Below are positions 13,453 through 24,716 of a stretch of 64,000 nucleotides of DNA, piece by piece. The stretch comes from Cloeon dipterum (lineage: Eukaryota > Arthropoda > Insecta > Ephemeroptera > Baetidae), in the NCBI RefSeq assembly GCF_949628265.1, contig NC_088787.1, forward strand, positions 9,600,501-9,664,500. Direction: 5' to 3'. Numbering within the stretch: position 1 is the first letter of the stretch; the number at the start of each line of letters is the position of its first letter. The notes beneath the pieces were generated by a model. It was not told the origin of the DNA and ran no database searches. It saw only the letters and a list, made by a program, of their open reading frames with translations. Made by a program: the position numbers and the translations under genes.

Positions 13453-14490
13453 GCGTGGATTCAAGAAAATGCATGGTTGAAACCCTTTTTCCTATTTCAA
13501 AGTCCTCCGTACGTGCCTTTAGAACTCAAAGATAAACACAATTTAACCCTTTTATCACGCCCTTTTAATTCATACTCCGCATGTCTGTGCTGCATATCAT
13601 CGCGGATTCAGCTCCCTCTTGCTCTTAAAGGGATTCGAGGACTATTATTTGAAGAGGCATATAGTTGGTACGTACCCCAGCTTTTGAAAGTGCTCATGCA
13701 AGTTTCATTGCAGACTCGAGTTTGTCGAGATACGCTCTTTGAGTCTACGCCGCCAAGCTCTATCTGCAGTGTTAGTTTTCCGCGGCCTTAGCACAAAAGC
13801 ATCACGCAGATAAAACGTTTTATTTAACTTAACTAACCAACTGTTTTGAAATGACAATGGATGGGGTTTAATTTTAATGGGATGAAAAATTTTGATAAAT
13901 ACCGAACCGAAAAGTTGTCTTAGTTAGCACTCGATCTTTTTTATAACAAACATAGTTGAATTTCGGCAGCAAAAGTTGTTTTCTGAAATAAAAAGAGTAC
14001 TATTTTTTTAATTTTTGGGAAGTAAAAAAATTATTTTTAATGCAAAAAACGAGTTTTTATAACAAAACATTTTTCTAGTTGCTACATTTAGCATTTCGAA
14101 TATTCAACTCTCTAATATAAGGACAACAAATTAAGAAGAGGTTGAGAATAGCTTAAATTTTAAGGATATAAATTTTTCAGAGCAAGAAAAATTAGGATAA
14201 CTTAGGTTACTCAGCTAATATTATGTGTATTTGGGTCCATATTTTGGCGGTTTAGTTTCATTTTGGTTTAAAAGGTCAATTATAAGTAATAAAAAGGTGA
14301 ATTTTCTTTCTTAAATTAGAATTTAATGGATACTGAATTTTGTCACTTCTTTTCATCTTATGCGCTTAGAACAAAGATCTAATTTTGATTAAATCAATTC
14401 CTGCAGAATGTACGTCGGAAAAATTTTATCAGCGAAAATGATTTAACTGTAGCTTGACAGCTATAATAAATAGACATTTTAATAATTTTA
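13453..14490. other. Gene-free stretch
   Basis: No gene seen. A 104-codon frame at 13477-13791 has no exon signals or family resemblance. The rest is AT-rich. Confidence 0.4.
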
Positions 14491-14747
14491 CGAGATACTC
14501 TTTCCATGGTTATCATTTTTGTTATGTAAAGACAAACGTTTCCATCTAGATGTTTCTGCTAATTGTGTTTGCCAATTCTGCGATGAAAGCGGTATAGACA
14601 TGTATCATTTCCTCAATTGTAAAAATAATACAACTACCTTATTTCAAGCTGCTAAATATAAGAAATTGCAGTTTAATAATATCGTTATATAATGTACTCT
14701 GTGTTGTACACCGTTGGTGTCTAATATAATAAATAATAATAATAATT
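14491..14747 (+). mobile_element. LINE 3' end, truncated copy 2
   Basis: An open frame ending at TAA 14690-14692 contains LLCKDKRFH and then CQFCDESGIDMYHFLNC, aligning with the C-terminal Cys/His tail of the copy at 1-281 (CxNKKYH, CVYCDEYVKFYHFLEC). The hairpin ACACC-GTT-GGTGT (14708-14720) and an (AAT)n tail (about 14725-14747) close the element. The 5' boundary is uncertain because homology cannot be traced above about 14.49 kb by eye. It is a dead-on-arrival 3' fragment. Confidence 0.72.
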
Positions 14748-15998
14748 TTACTTCAATTTTTAAATTTAAATAAATGACCTCATCTGTTATATGTGCCCAA
14801 TTTAAGGGAAAAATCGAACTAAATCAAAATTCTCAGGTTAAGCTTGGTTTAAATTTGCAAGAAAATCGGCACCAAATCTTATGTGTCTTATTTTAAATCA
14901 TAATATAATCTATTTCCCCAGAAAGACAATTTACTTTATAAATCGCACAACGTTGGATAACTTTTGCCACGAGAGGAATCAAAATAAAACGAAAATATTA
15001 TCGTCAAACTGCTATACTTTTTTCGTTAAAATCTTTTATACAAACTCAACGAACTACATATGTATTTTTGCTATAGACAACAATTCAAAATGCTCTTAAT
15101 TCTTGGACTGTAAAGCTCTACATTAATCTAAAAGATAAAAATTTCAATTGCAATGAAACAATTAAAACGAAAACTCGTCGAATTAATTTGGACTGATATT
15201 GAAGCGTAGCATTACTCATTTGAAAGAGGCATTAAAGCGAGTCCCACGAGAGCGATGAGTGTGTTTATCGCGAAATACACGTGAGAGCCAATTGAAAATG
15301 TATGTCAAGCGAGTGAGCGACCGCAGGCCGACACAGAGGCCATTATGAAAATGTGCTCGTGAGTGAAATTGAAGCGGCCAATGCGACACACCGCGGATCG
15401 TTTTGCAAAATACGCGTGGCACCGCGCAATGTCCTCTATTTGCACGTTGTCCCTTTTCTCTCTCACTCATCGGCTCCTCGGTGCTGGGAACACGTGTGCA
15501 CGCATTAACCGGACACCGGCGTCTCGTGTAATCGGCCCCTTTGAGCCCCGCGGCTGTGCAATACCTTGAGGCCAGACACGCGGATCCGTCGGGTCGAGTT
15601 TCAGCAAATCTCGCCGCCTCGCATTTGGCATGGAGAAGTCGGATTTAATTTTTTTGTGCAGCAGGCGCCATTGAAAGTGGAGATGCAATCGCACTTGTGC
15701 ATGATATTAGTTGTAAAATGATATTCGTTTTCGTCTTTCAAAATCACGGGGTAAAAGAAAAAAACTCAAGGAGACCAGATTATTAAGTTTATTGTATTTT
15801 TCAAAATTTCTATTGATATACATTATTTTAAAGGATTAAGTTAACCAAAAATATTCTAAAAATGACTACTTGTATTTTACTGGTTATATTTGGCATATTA
15901 TTTCAGTTTAGTTCTTGTTTGAATGAAAAATCCACAGTATGAGCTCTAGAAAATAAGGGTTTAAAATTTTGTTGGCAATAATGCACCAGATGTTTAAG
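14748..15998. other. Gene-free stretch with a repeat-core relic
   Basis: Positions 14943-14984 contain TCGCACAACGTTGGATA followed by CACGAGAGGAATCAAAAT, a relic of the core found in the TTAA MITEs. The first 17 bases recur exactly, in reverse complement, at 51868-51884. The GC-richer patch 15220-15700 holds only chance-like overlapping frames on both strands. No gene is supported. Confidence 0.45.
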
Positions 15999-16396
15999 CC
16001 CTTAGTGTTTGAAGCTGCCAACAGATGGCGCCACCGTATAATTTCGTAATAAATTTAGTTTAAAAGCAATTTTGCTGCGATTTCAGACTCAATCCTGATC
16101 ATGTGCATTCTTCACTTAACATTCTTTCTTTTGAAGTTCTGAAACCCAAAATCAGTTCAACCAATCGCCGTAGAATCGTGAAAAACTATTTTTTTTAAAT
16201 ATAAAATCTTTTCCAACGTTTCTACGGTGAATGGCTGGACTGATTTTAGTTTTCAGCACGTCAAAAGAAAACAAAATAAGTGAAGAACGCACAGTAGCAG
16301 GATTGAGTATGAAATCGCAGCGGAAGTGCCTTAAAATTAAATTTATTTCAAAACTATAAGGTGGCGCCATCTGTTGCTGGCTTTGAACACTAAGGG
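15999..16396. mobile_element. Nearly palindromic MITE, copy 1
   Basis: A 398-bp element that is one large inverted repeat. CCCTTAGTGTTTGAAG at the left matches the reverse complement of CTTTGAACACTAAGGG at the right, and pairing continues inward for about 190 bp per arm. Each arm carries GCCAACAGATGGCGCCACC or its complement. A second copy lies at 20951-21371. The target duplication is unclear; TA on both sides is possible if A/G and C flank the terminus. No coding capacity. Confidence 0.88.
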
Positions 16397-17910
16397 CCTA
16401 TACAAATGGTGTGTATTGTTATGAAAATTTACATTTGTAGCCCACGCATAAAACTAATCGATTGGAGAACTTTCATACATTATTTATTTGGCCAAATAAT
16501 TTTAAACGAAAACACCACAACCATATTTTGTCACGATTTATCAACTCGGTGTGTTGAGATTTTTTGCATTTGCGGGCAGAAACAAGGCAGACGTAATGCA
16601 CTGGGCCGTGTGTGTGTGCGAGTTTCGTGCTCATGTAGAGCGCATAAATTTCTCCCCGTGCCCGAATAAATTCAAATGCAGCCGAGTGCGAAAGCAAAAT
16701 AGCCCCTGTGAGTTATGCCGACTGCGCTACAGCCGTGCATGAAGTGGCTGTATAATTTACAGCCGCAGCGAGCGAGAGAACGAGCGAGCGAGAGAGCGAG
16801 CGGGCGTCGGCGTTATCAACTTTGCAATTTATGCATCTCATTATTTGCGTCTGAGAACTGTGTTGCGAGACGACGAAACACTTGTAAATTCGACCCGCAG
16901 CTATTTATCATTAATGCACTTTGCGATATTAAAACACGTGCAGCATACACACGTTGAGTAGTGAGTCACGAGGCGCAACTTATTTTCGCGTCTGCTTTTC
17001 CATGTCGTAATAACTAGTGCACCATGGACACGTGTGCTGTTCGATGATAATTAGATGGAATATTTATGAAAACTTGCAATTAGATCGTCGACTGCTCTCA
17101 GTCGTTGCTCGCACATAATCATACAGTTCATATTAAAGTGGATAATTCTGATGTAGAATCTTTATACCTTTCACTTTAATATTCTGAAAATTGGGAGACA
17201 GTTAAATAATATCCCAGGTTGCCGTTTCTGACACAATCAGCTCAAAAGTTTTCGTTTAGCACTCTCCCTAGTCCCTACTTAAAAATCATTAGTTGATTTT
17301 AATCAGTAAGGAAATTTTCCTCATAATTCAAACTCACAGTTGTTGGATAAATCGCGACGAGAGGAATCAAATTGAAGCGAAAAGGTCATTGGTAAACCGT
17401 TTAATTTATCGACAAATTCGGCAAGAATACTAACTTGGTCCTATTTGGATTCTTGAACACCGATGAGATAATAGTTTTTTAAAATTTTAAACCAACAATT
17501 TTGGCAACTGCTAATCGCAGTTAGCAATTCAACTAATACAGCGTCAAAACATTTTTTTATTAATTTCTCTGCGTAAATAAGCCTGACTTTTTTCAAGAAA
17601 ATATATTACATCTTGACATAAGTGGAAGTGTTAGTATATTTTAATTAAACAATCTATATTTTAACCTAGAGAAAATATTAATTTTTGAATATTATGCTAT
17701 ACTATGCTTCTAATTTCTTAAAAAATGTTAATTTAAGGAGATGAAAATTATGTTTGTTTTTATAAATATTGTGATATTTCTTTAGACGATTTGTCGTTGA
17801 TTTCAATTCCAACTAGATTGATCAAATTTTATTTTAAGCGGGAAATTCCAGTTTAAAAATAATTTTTAAAATCTAAATAAATATATGACCAAGTTTAACA
17901 TAGCGTATAG
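16397..17910. other. Gene-free stretch
   Basis: No gene seen. The patch 16560-16810 is GC-richer with a GAGCGAGC-type repeat at about 16771-16800. A relic of the TTAA-MITE core (GTTGGATAAATCGCGACGAG and following) lies at 17342-17372. Confidence 0.4.
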
Positions 17911-19284
17911 ACATTTGAAATTTAGGACCGCTAAAGATTTTTCCAACCCTTAAATAAATTCTTTTTTCTGAATATACGCATAACAAACTGTGTTACATAG
18001 TAGACTTTGAGCAAAAGCAACGTTATCATGCCAAAGAAATTAAACAAAATTATTTTCATTTTCGATTACAATCAACATTAAATTTGCCCAATATATTCCC
18101 TTATATTCCGGGAAGGAGGAATTTAAAACCCTCTGAAGCAGTGATATTTACTATTTAGTGCCGTGTGTGTGCCGTCTTCCGCGTGTGTTATAAACATATT
18201 ATTCCTTATATTGGAGTAAAATTTAGATTTATGTTATTAATTTCAGCTCTAAGGTGGAATGTTCGACATCAATAATATGTATTAGACCTTATTTAACTGT
18301 ATAAAAAGAACATAATATGTTGAATAGTGAATTTTGCTGGACTTAATAATTAGCTCAATCTGTCTCAATCGGCTAAAAAATCAGGCTGTAATAAAAAGTA
18401 GTACCCGATTGAGAAGGTACTGTTTAGAGAGTTAAACTTGACGAGGAAACTACGTCTTGAACCGACTCCACGCTTTTGCAACAAGAAACCCCTATAATCT
18501 CTCTCAATTTGAACAAAAAATAAAAAATCTTCCTTATCTGCAGTCTCGACTTGAAGCTCACAAACAGCGAATTGAATGCGAGAGTTTCCTGCGTGGTGTC
18601 GCAAACATTTCAATCCGCAATTTCCTGCTGCTTATGATCCAGTGGCCGCGACAGTCACGTGTATGTGAGTGAAGTGTGAAGAAGGAAAATTCATATTACA
18701 AAAGTCTGAAATTGACGCTGCGCGTGCAAGGGTGGCAAGCCCTCTTTCGCATAGAAATTGATTTCCCGGCTCGAGTGATAAATTATCAGTTCAGAAAAGG
18801 CTTCCCTCGAATCGCTTATCAGGCCTGCCGCGTGAAATATGAGAGCGAATTTTCCCTCTTCCATGCACTACTCGCAGCCTCTCCGATTCCTTATTCGTGT
18901 TTATTCTTCAGGCAGAGCGAAATTTGCATAATGAAGATGTAGCATCAAACACGACGATTAATTGCGATTTGTAAGTCATCTGGTTGTGCTGGAACCGAAT
19001 TTAATCTCCGGCATGCAGGAAGGGTTTCCCCCAAGAAGGAAAATTAATTAATATCACTGCTTCAGGGTATTAAATTTCTCCTTCCCGGAAAATAAAGGAT
19101 TTTTTTGGCACATGTTGATTTTAATTGAAAATGAAAATTAATTTTGTTTATTTTCTTTGGCATGATATTTATAACGTTGCTTTGGTTTGAAGTCTACCAA
19201 CACAGTTTGTTATGCATGCGTATAAAGTTAAATGAATTTATTAAATGCTAGGCAAAAAATTGAGTGGTCCTAAATTTCAAACGT
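17911..19284. mobile_element. Large foldback: 240-bp inverted arms, 0.9-kb spacer
   Basis: The left arm (about 17911-18148) recurs in reverse complement as the right arm (about 19050-19284). Shared blocks include TTTGAAATTTAGGACC at the outer ends, GCATAACAAACTGTGTT, AAGCAACGTTAT, ATCATGCCAAAGAAA, CCGGGAAGGAG and GAAGCAGTGATATT at the inner ends. The spacer 18149-19049 is not repeated, is GC-richer in its middle and encodes nothing recognisable. It may be a foldback transposon with captured DNA, or a palindromic MITE split by a later insertion. Confidence 0.82.
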
Positions 19285-20950
19285 CCACGGAATTTTAAAA
19301 AAAAAACATTGCAAATTTTTGAAACTAAATTTCCTGCTTCAAATATTAATATAGTTTTTAGTATTGACATTAACCACAAACTATCTAAAGAAATAATAAA
19401 AACGAACCTAATTTCATATTCTAAATTAAAAAAATTTCACACGTTAGCCTACAAGTGGCTTTAGTGTGAATTAGCAGACTTGACGGCGAGCACGCATGTC
19501 AAGCAAATTGCATACTTAGCCGATTGCAGGCTGAATGGCCACTCGGCTGCGAAACATTTTTCTCGTTGAAATCTTTTCAAACTGCTCAAAAATAAATACG
19601 AGACTACCCAAATGCCAATCAGGCCTAATGGATTTGGAATTTAGATCCTCATTTCTCGCCATTTGCAAACAATTGCAAAGTTTTGTTGAAAAAATATAAA
19701 TATGTGCTACTAAAATCAGAACCATTATTCTCCTTTTGGAGAAACTGAAATTAAGACAATTTCAATCATAAATAATAAAAAAAATTATCAAAGAATATAC
19801 AAACGCTAAATTAATAGTTTTCGTGAATTCAAATAATTGTTATGCAGAAATTTAATCGAAAGAGCTGCAGGATTTCTCTCTTGTGTGAAGCACAGCAAGG
19901 ACTGCTTGCTTTTGTTTACACGTTGCGTGTAATTTGAATTTATGTTACAGACCGCAGCGAGCCGAGTGTGCGTGTCGAATGGCGTTTGTTCCGGAGGGAG
20001 TAAAGAAAGACGTGCGTGCGAAATTCCTCGCGTTGAAAAAAAAAATTATACTTGCAAATATAAAACATTTCTCTGCCGCTATTGTCGGCCCTGTTTAAAC
20101 TTTCTGCACAAATTCACGCGTCCTCCTGAGACTAATTTGCCGAGTTTAATGGGCTCAGGCGCCCACGGAAAAAAGCAGCACTCTCCGCATTAAAATTTTG
20201 AGTGCATTTCGGAAATGAAAAATGTTGAATCTCTTTTTTTTAATTTCAAGGTTTGTTTCTAAATATGACAATTGGATATTTCCATATATTTTCTAACAAA
20301 CAAAACATAAACTATAAGTATATTTTCCTGTTTAATAAACTTACCCGTTCAATAAAAATAAATGCTTCATTACAGAAATTTAATTATTTTTCATTCTTGA
20401 TTGCGACACTTGTTGAATTAACCAACCATAGTTGCGCCAATTAAAAATTACTCAAGCGTATAGAGCATCAGTTTTGTTGGCTTTAAGCCTAAACAAAGGT
20501 GGATTGTTGTATTAGGACGTTTTAATTTGAAACTTGTTTGTGCTGAAGCCAACCATGCGGACTACTCGTACAGTATAAACATCCGAACCGAAATTTCCAC
20601 GAAGCAAAAATGTAGCCAAAGCAGAGCATGTAGATCACAATTAAATAGAGTGAGAGTTTTGGCAAATTGAATTTAGCCCGAATTAAAGTGGATGAGGGTT
20701 GAGCATGTTCGCATCTCGAGGCTGATAATGCGTGCGCACGGCTTTTCACATTATTAGACACGTACACATCCAGACAGTTAATTAACGCCTGAGGACGGCT
20801 GCAAAATCTGCGTCGCAATTTTGGACTATTTTGCTTGGCTTTTAACGCACCTTCCAAAACCATAACGTCAACCACACGATGGTGAATTAATTCATATCAT
20901 ATATAGTTTTGACAAGATGTTCCCAGCGGTTTATACAGGAGATGCTAGCG
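19285..20950. other. Gene-free stretch
   Basis: AT-rich DNA with chance frames only (117 codons on - at 20522-20875 is the longest). I see no gene or RNA. Confidence 0.4.
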
Positions 20951-21371
20951 CTTAGTACGTCAATACACCGGTTAATGTTTCATGCCGCCAACAGATATGG
21001 CGTCACCGTAAACTTTCGTAATAAATTTGATTTTAAGGCCTTTCCGCTGCGATTACATACTCAATCCTGCTACTGTGCATTCTTCACTTAATATGCTTTC
21101 TTTTGACGTTCTGAAAACCAAAATCGGCTAAGCCAATCGCCGTAGAATCATACAAAAAACTATTTTTTGAACTATAAAATCTTTTCCAACGTTCCTACCG
21201 CAAATATGGCTGGACCAATTTTGGTGTTCAGCACATCAAAATAAAATATAATATGTAAAGAATGTACAATAGTAGGATTGAGTCTGAAAATACAGCGGAA
21301 TTGCCTTAAAATTAAATTTATTACTAAAACATACCGTGGCGCCATCTGTTGGTGGCTTCGAACACTAAGGG
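20951..21371. mobile_element. Nearly palindromic MITE, copy 2
   Basis: Homologous over its length to 15999-16396. The right end GAACACTAAGGG is intact (ends at 21371). The left end appears interrupted: CTTAGT (20951-20956) and GTTTCATGCCGCCAACAG are separated by about 20 extra bases. The left arm also has two extra bases inside the conserved motif (CAGATATGGCGTC instead of CAGATGGCGCC). It is older or more damaged than copy 1. Confidence 0.8.
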
Positions 21372-23611
21372 TTTTGGTTTTTCATTGAGGCTGACAATAA
21401 ATTTGAGCTCTATCCAAGCTGTTGATTTTGAGCATTTAAAAAACTAGTAACTATGTTTTATTTGTTTATTTTAAAACTATAACTTTTAAGCATGAGTAAC
21501 AATTAAGACCTAAAAAATTATCGTTACAATTTAAGGTGTGGTTTTAATGGCTTAAAATTGTATTATAATTACAGGTCTCAGCCAGCCGCCGGGAATTTGG
21601 CCAAGCTACACCAACCAAACCAGTCGTGCCAGTTACACCGAAACATGTTGGAAAAAATTGAGCACTATCAAATTTCACTATTAAAATTTTGTCGGCCGCC
21701 GCCACTAGCCCAAAATTCGGCCACCATCTAAAACTTCGCAGCTGACACCTCTACATTCATGCTCGCATTTCTTCGTGCAATGACGCTTGTAAATTCAGAA
21801 AAATATACTCGAATATCTAAAATTCACAGCCACACATGCACCAAATCTCAAAACTGCATCTCTGCAGCGTTGATGGACTGGGCTGGTGCTCGACTTCGGG
21901 GAAGGAGAGACACGCGTTTCCTGCGCAATATTCCATATCTGCGGTGGCTCTTCTAATCTAAGACAAAGTCTGATGCTGGGTGCTTGCTGGCAGGAACCGC
22001 AAAAGAGAAAAGTTGAGGAGGTTTGTTTTTTTCGTCGGCGGCGACGCGAATATAAAAGCTGACGGATGACTTTCTATTTTATCTTTGCGCCTCTTCTGTT
22101 GCTTATCTGATGGTCGAGAGGACAAAAAGTAGGGCGCGCGCATCCCTTTCCGTTTGCCGCCTTTTTCCCCATTCTCCCTAATTCTTTCTGCACTCTGCAC
22201 TGCGAAGCGCAAAAAGTAGCCCAAAGTGGGATGATGGCATTTATTTTCATATCATCCAGCATCCAGCGCCAACTCAAACCATCAACAAAGTGACTTGCGA
22301 GAAGCTCGACTTTTTTACCATCGGAAACAACCGATTCCTGCTCCTCTGTTTTATATAAAAAGCGATCCGAGTGACTCCCTTGTTAGGCTTGGAGGGATGG
22401 TGAATGCATGCAACTCAATAAGAAAGACCTGCGAGTTTCCACGAGACTTTTTGATGCGGTGTGCAATTTTTAAATTTTTGTTTGGGCACCATCTTGACTG
22501 TTTGGTATGTTTTTGGGTGGTACAGTTTGTCAAAAAAACCAAGTTTGCCAAAATTTAATGTTGTCTGCTCCGAAAAATAGGGCCTAATCCAAAAAAATGG
22601 TATTTTCGGTGTTAAAAAATGATAATATTATGTTAGAACATTGAACTTTGAGCCAAAAGATGCCCTTTTAACATTTTAACCATATTTTAAATTTTTAATT
22701 AACATTTTAGCAATGTTTACTTTATTTGTAATGTGTCTAAAAATCTGCCATTTTGTCTTGGCTTTTTATAGGATAAAATGTTGTCCCACGTGTGTGCAGC
22801 ATGTGTAGAAAATTCAAGAGGATGCAATTTTTATTTTGCGAGACACAAAGGATCAAATAATGCTGAAAATGGGGGGGTTAGTTAAGCCTATTTAACTAAA
22901 AGTTTGTTAAGGTTTAGATAATTATATAAACAAATTATTCCAGTTAACTGTTCACCTGGCAAATGTGTACAACAATATTCTACTCAGTCAATTAACTTAA
23001 ATGTTTTTAAATTTTTAACAGTTAAATAATATTTAGTTAATAATAGTTATTACTAATTTAATATATATGTATATTATTTATTATTTGTTGTGATTTTAAT
23101 TATTTAATATTTTTGTAAAATTTTATAATTAAATTAAAATTTTTATTTTTAAATTATTTACAGAATAATTATTTATTTTAACTACTTCATTTTAAAGGTA
23201 ATTTGTTTCAGAAAGAACAATTACATTTTAAGCTTTTAAAAATATATGACGCAGCATATCTACACTGTCACTGCAGATAAATCTCAATAAAAAACGCTAA
23301 AGAATACGTATTTTTTAATGTTATGAAGATCATAGTCTGGAAAAACAGGAAATTATTTTGCTTATTAACTGCAAAAACATCATATCAGAGAAAATACACT
23401 GACATCAGTTCATGCAAAACTATCGGAAAGATAAACAAATGAATATTCCTCGTGAGCAAGATAAAGATAATTTTCCTTTCAGGAGATGACCTGAATTTCA
23501 TATTTGTTTTTGTATCACCTCATGCGCGAGACTAAAATACGTTCGAATTGGCCTGTAAAATTGCGATAACGTGCATGGAAAGCTGGTAAATCAAATCACT
23601 CCAACGCCAAC
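21372..23611. other. Upstream intergenic region of the protease-like gene
   Basis: No gene seen. Short frames at 21958-22277 lie in a GC-richer patch and look like chance. Just upstream of the protease-like gene, at about 23458-23470, there are two tandem GATA-type sites (AAGATAAAGATAA). GATA factors drive many insect gut protease genes, so a link is possible but untested. No clear TATA box is visible. Confidence 0.35.
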
Positions 23612-24642
23612 ATGAAGACGGTCATCGCCTTGTCCCTCGTCCTTGTCGTCGCGTCTCAGGTATGTCATTTATTCTCACTCACAAAATCATATATTAGAGA
23701 GATATTTTCAACCACACATGATTTCAAGATAACTGACAATTTTCTTTCCAGGCCGATGACTGGCACGAAATACAATCCAACAGAAACGTCATCAGCCGTG
23801 GACTGTTCCAGGCTGTGATCTTGATTGACCCCGGCCGCCAGAACGGTATGTGTGGTGGATCCCTGATTAAAAAGGACAAAGTGCTGACTGCTGCTCATTG
23901 TTGCCTCGGGTGGGTGAAATGGCCACAGAAAATAGAACTTTTGACAAACTTTTAATAATTTCAGAGCAACATCTTTCGAGATCTACCTTGGCACTAACAA
24001 CGAGAAGGTTGTCAGGTCTGAAAGAACGACAATTCACGAGCATTTCAACCAATCAAATTATGCAAACAATATCTGCATTATTCACCTGGACGAAGAGGTT
24101 GATAGCGGCGAGGGCATTGCCACCATCCGGCTGCCGTCTCGCTCAGCGTGCTCAGCAACCTTCGAAAGACGCAAAGCAACCGTGTCTGGCTGGGGATTCA
24201 TCTCAAAAAGTAACAAAAATCCCTTCAGGGTAGGACAAAAATTTTAATTCCTAACTTGATTGCCTAGATGAGACCGCTATGAAAGTAGAGCTGATGCACG
24301 CGGACGTCATCATCATGCACAATGACCTTTGCAGAAAGATTTATGAACAATTTACCGCCGAAACACTTTGCGCCGCCAGCAGCAGCTTTGATTGCTTTGT
24401 ACGCGTTATTCGCTTTTGTTTGCTTATTAAAATTTAATCCCAAATTTTGTCAACAGGGAGAGTTTGCTGGCCAGCTCACCATCATCGAATCTGACGGAGA
24501 GGAGACCCAAGTCGGAATCGCAAGCCATTGTCCTGAACCAGAGGAAGGCGGCTGCGGATCGCGTTTTCCTGATGTCTACACCAGAATCACCGAATACCTT
24601 GACTGGATCGAAGAGTGGGCTGGAGTGCCGATGTGCCCTTAA
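23612..24642 (+). CDS. Secreted serine protease homologue, catalytically dead
   Basis: Five exons: 23612-23659, 23752-23909, 23965-24209, 24268-24398, 24457-24642. All introns are GT-AG and the 255-codon frame closes at TAA. Residues 1-16 form a signal peptide (MKTVIALSLVLVVASQ). The chymotrypsin/trypsin fold is clear: CGGSLI (50-55), VLTAAHC with the catalytic His65, SGWG, and PDVYTR near the C terminus. Two triad residues are lost. The Asp position in the usual NDIALL motif reads NNICII (Asn104). The GDSGGPL motif reads GEFAGQL, with Phe197 in place of Ser. The IVGG activation start is also absent. The length is normal for the fold. It should be a non-proteolytic member of the clip-less serine protease homologues; what it binds is unknown. 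Confidence 0.92.
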
Positions 24643-24710
24643 AACTCTTTCTGTACTGAGGACCGCTCTATAGTAAATTTCTTTTGCACAACCATTGCAA
24701 CGGCTTTTTA

Positions 24711-24716
24711 ATTAAA
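24711..24716 (+). terminator. Possible poly(A) signal ATTAAA
   Basis: ATTAAA about 70 bp after the stop of the protease homologue. It is the nearest variant signal; an AATAAA also occurs about 120 bp further on. Confidence 0.35.
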
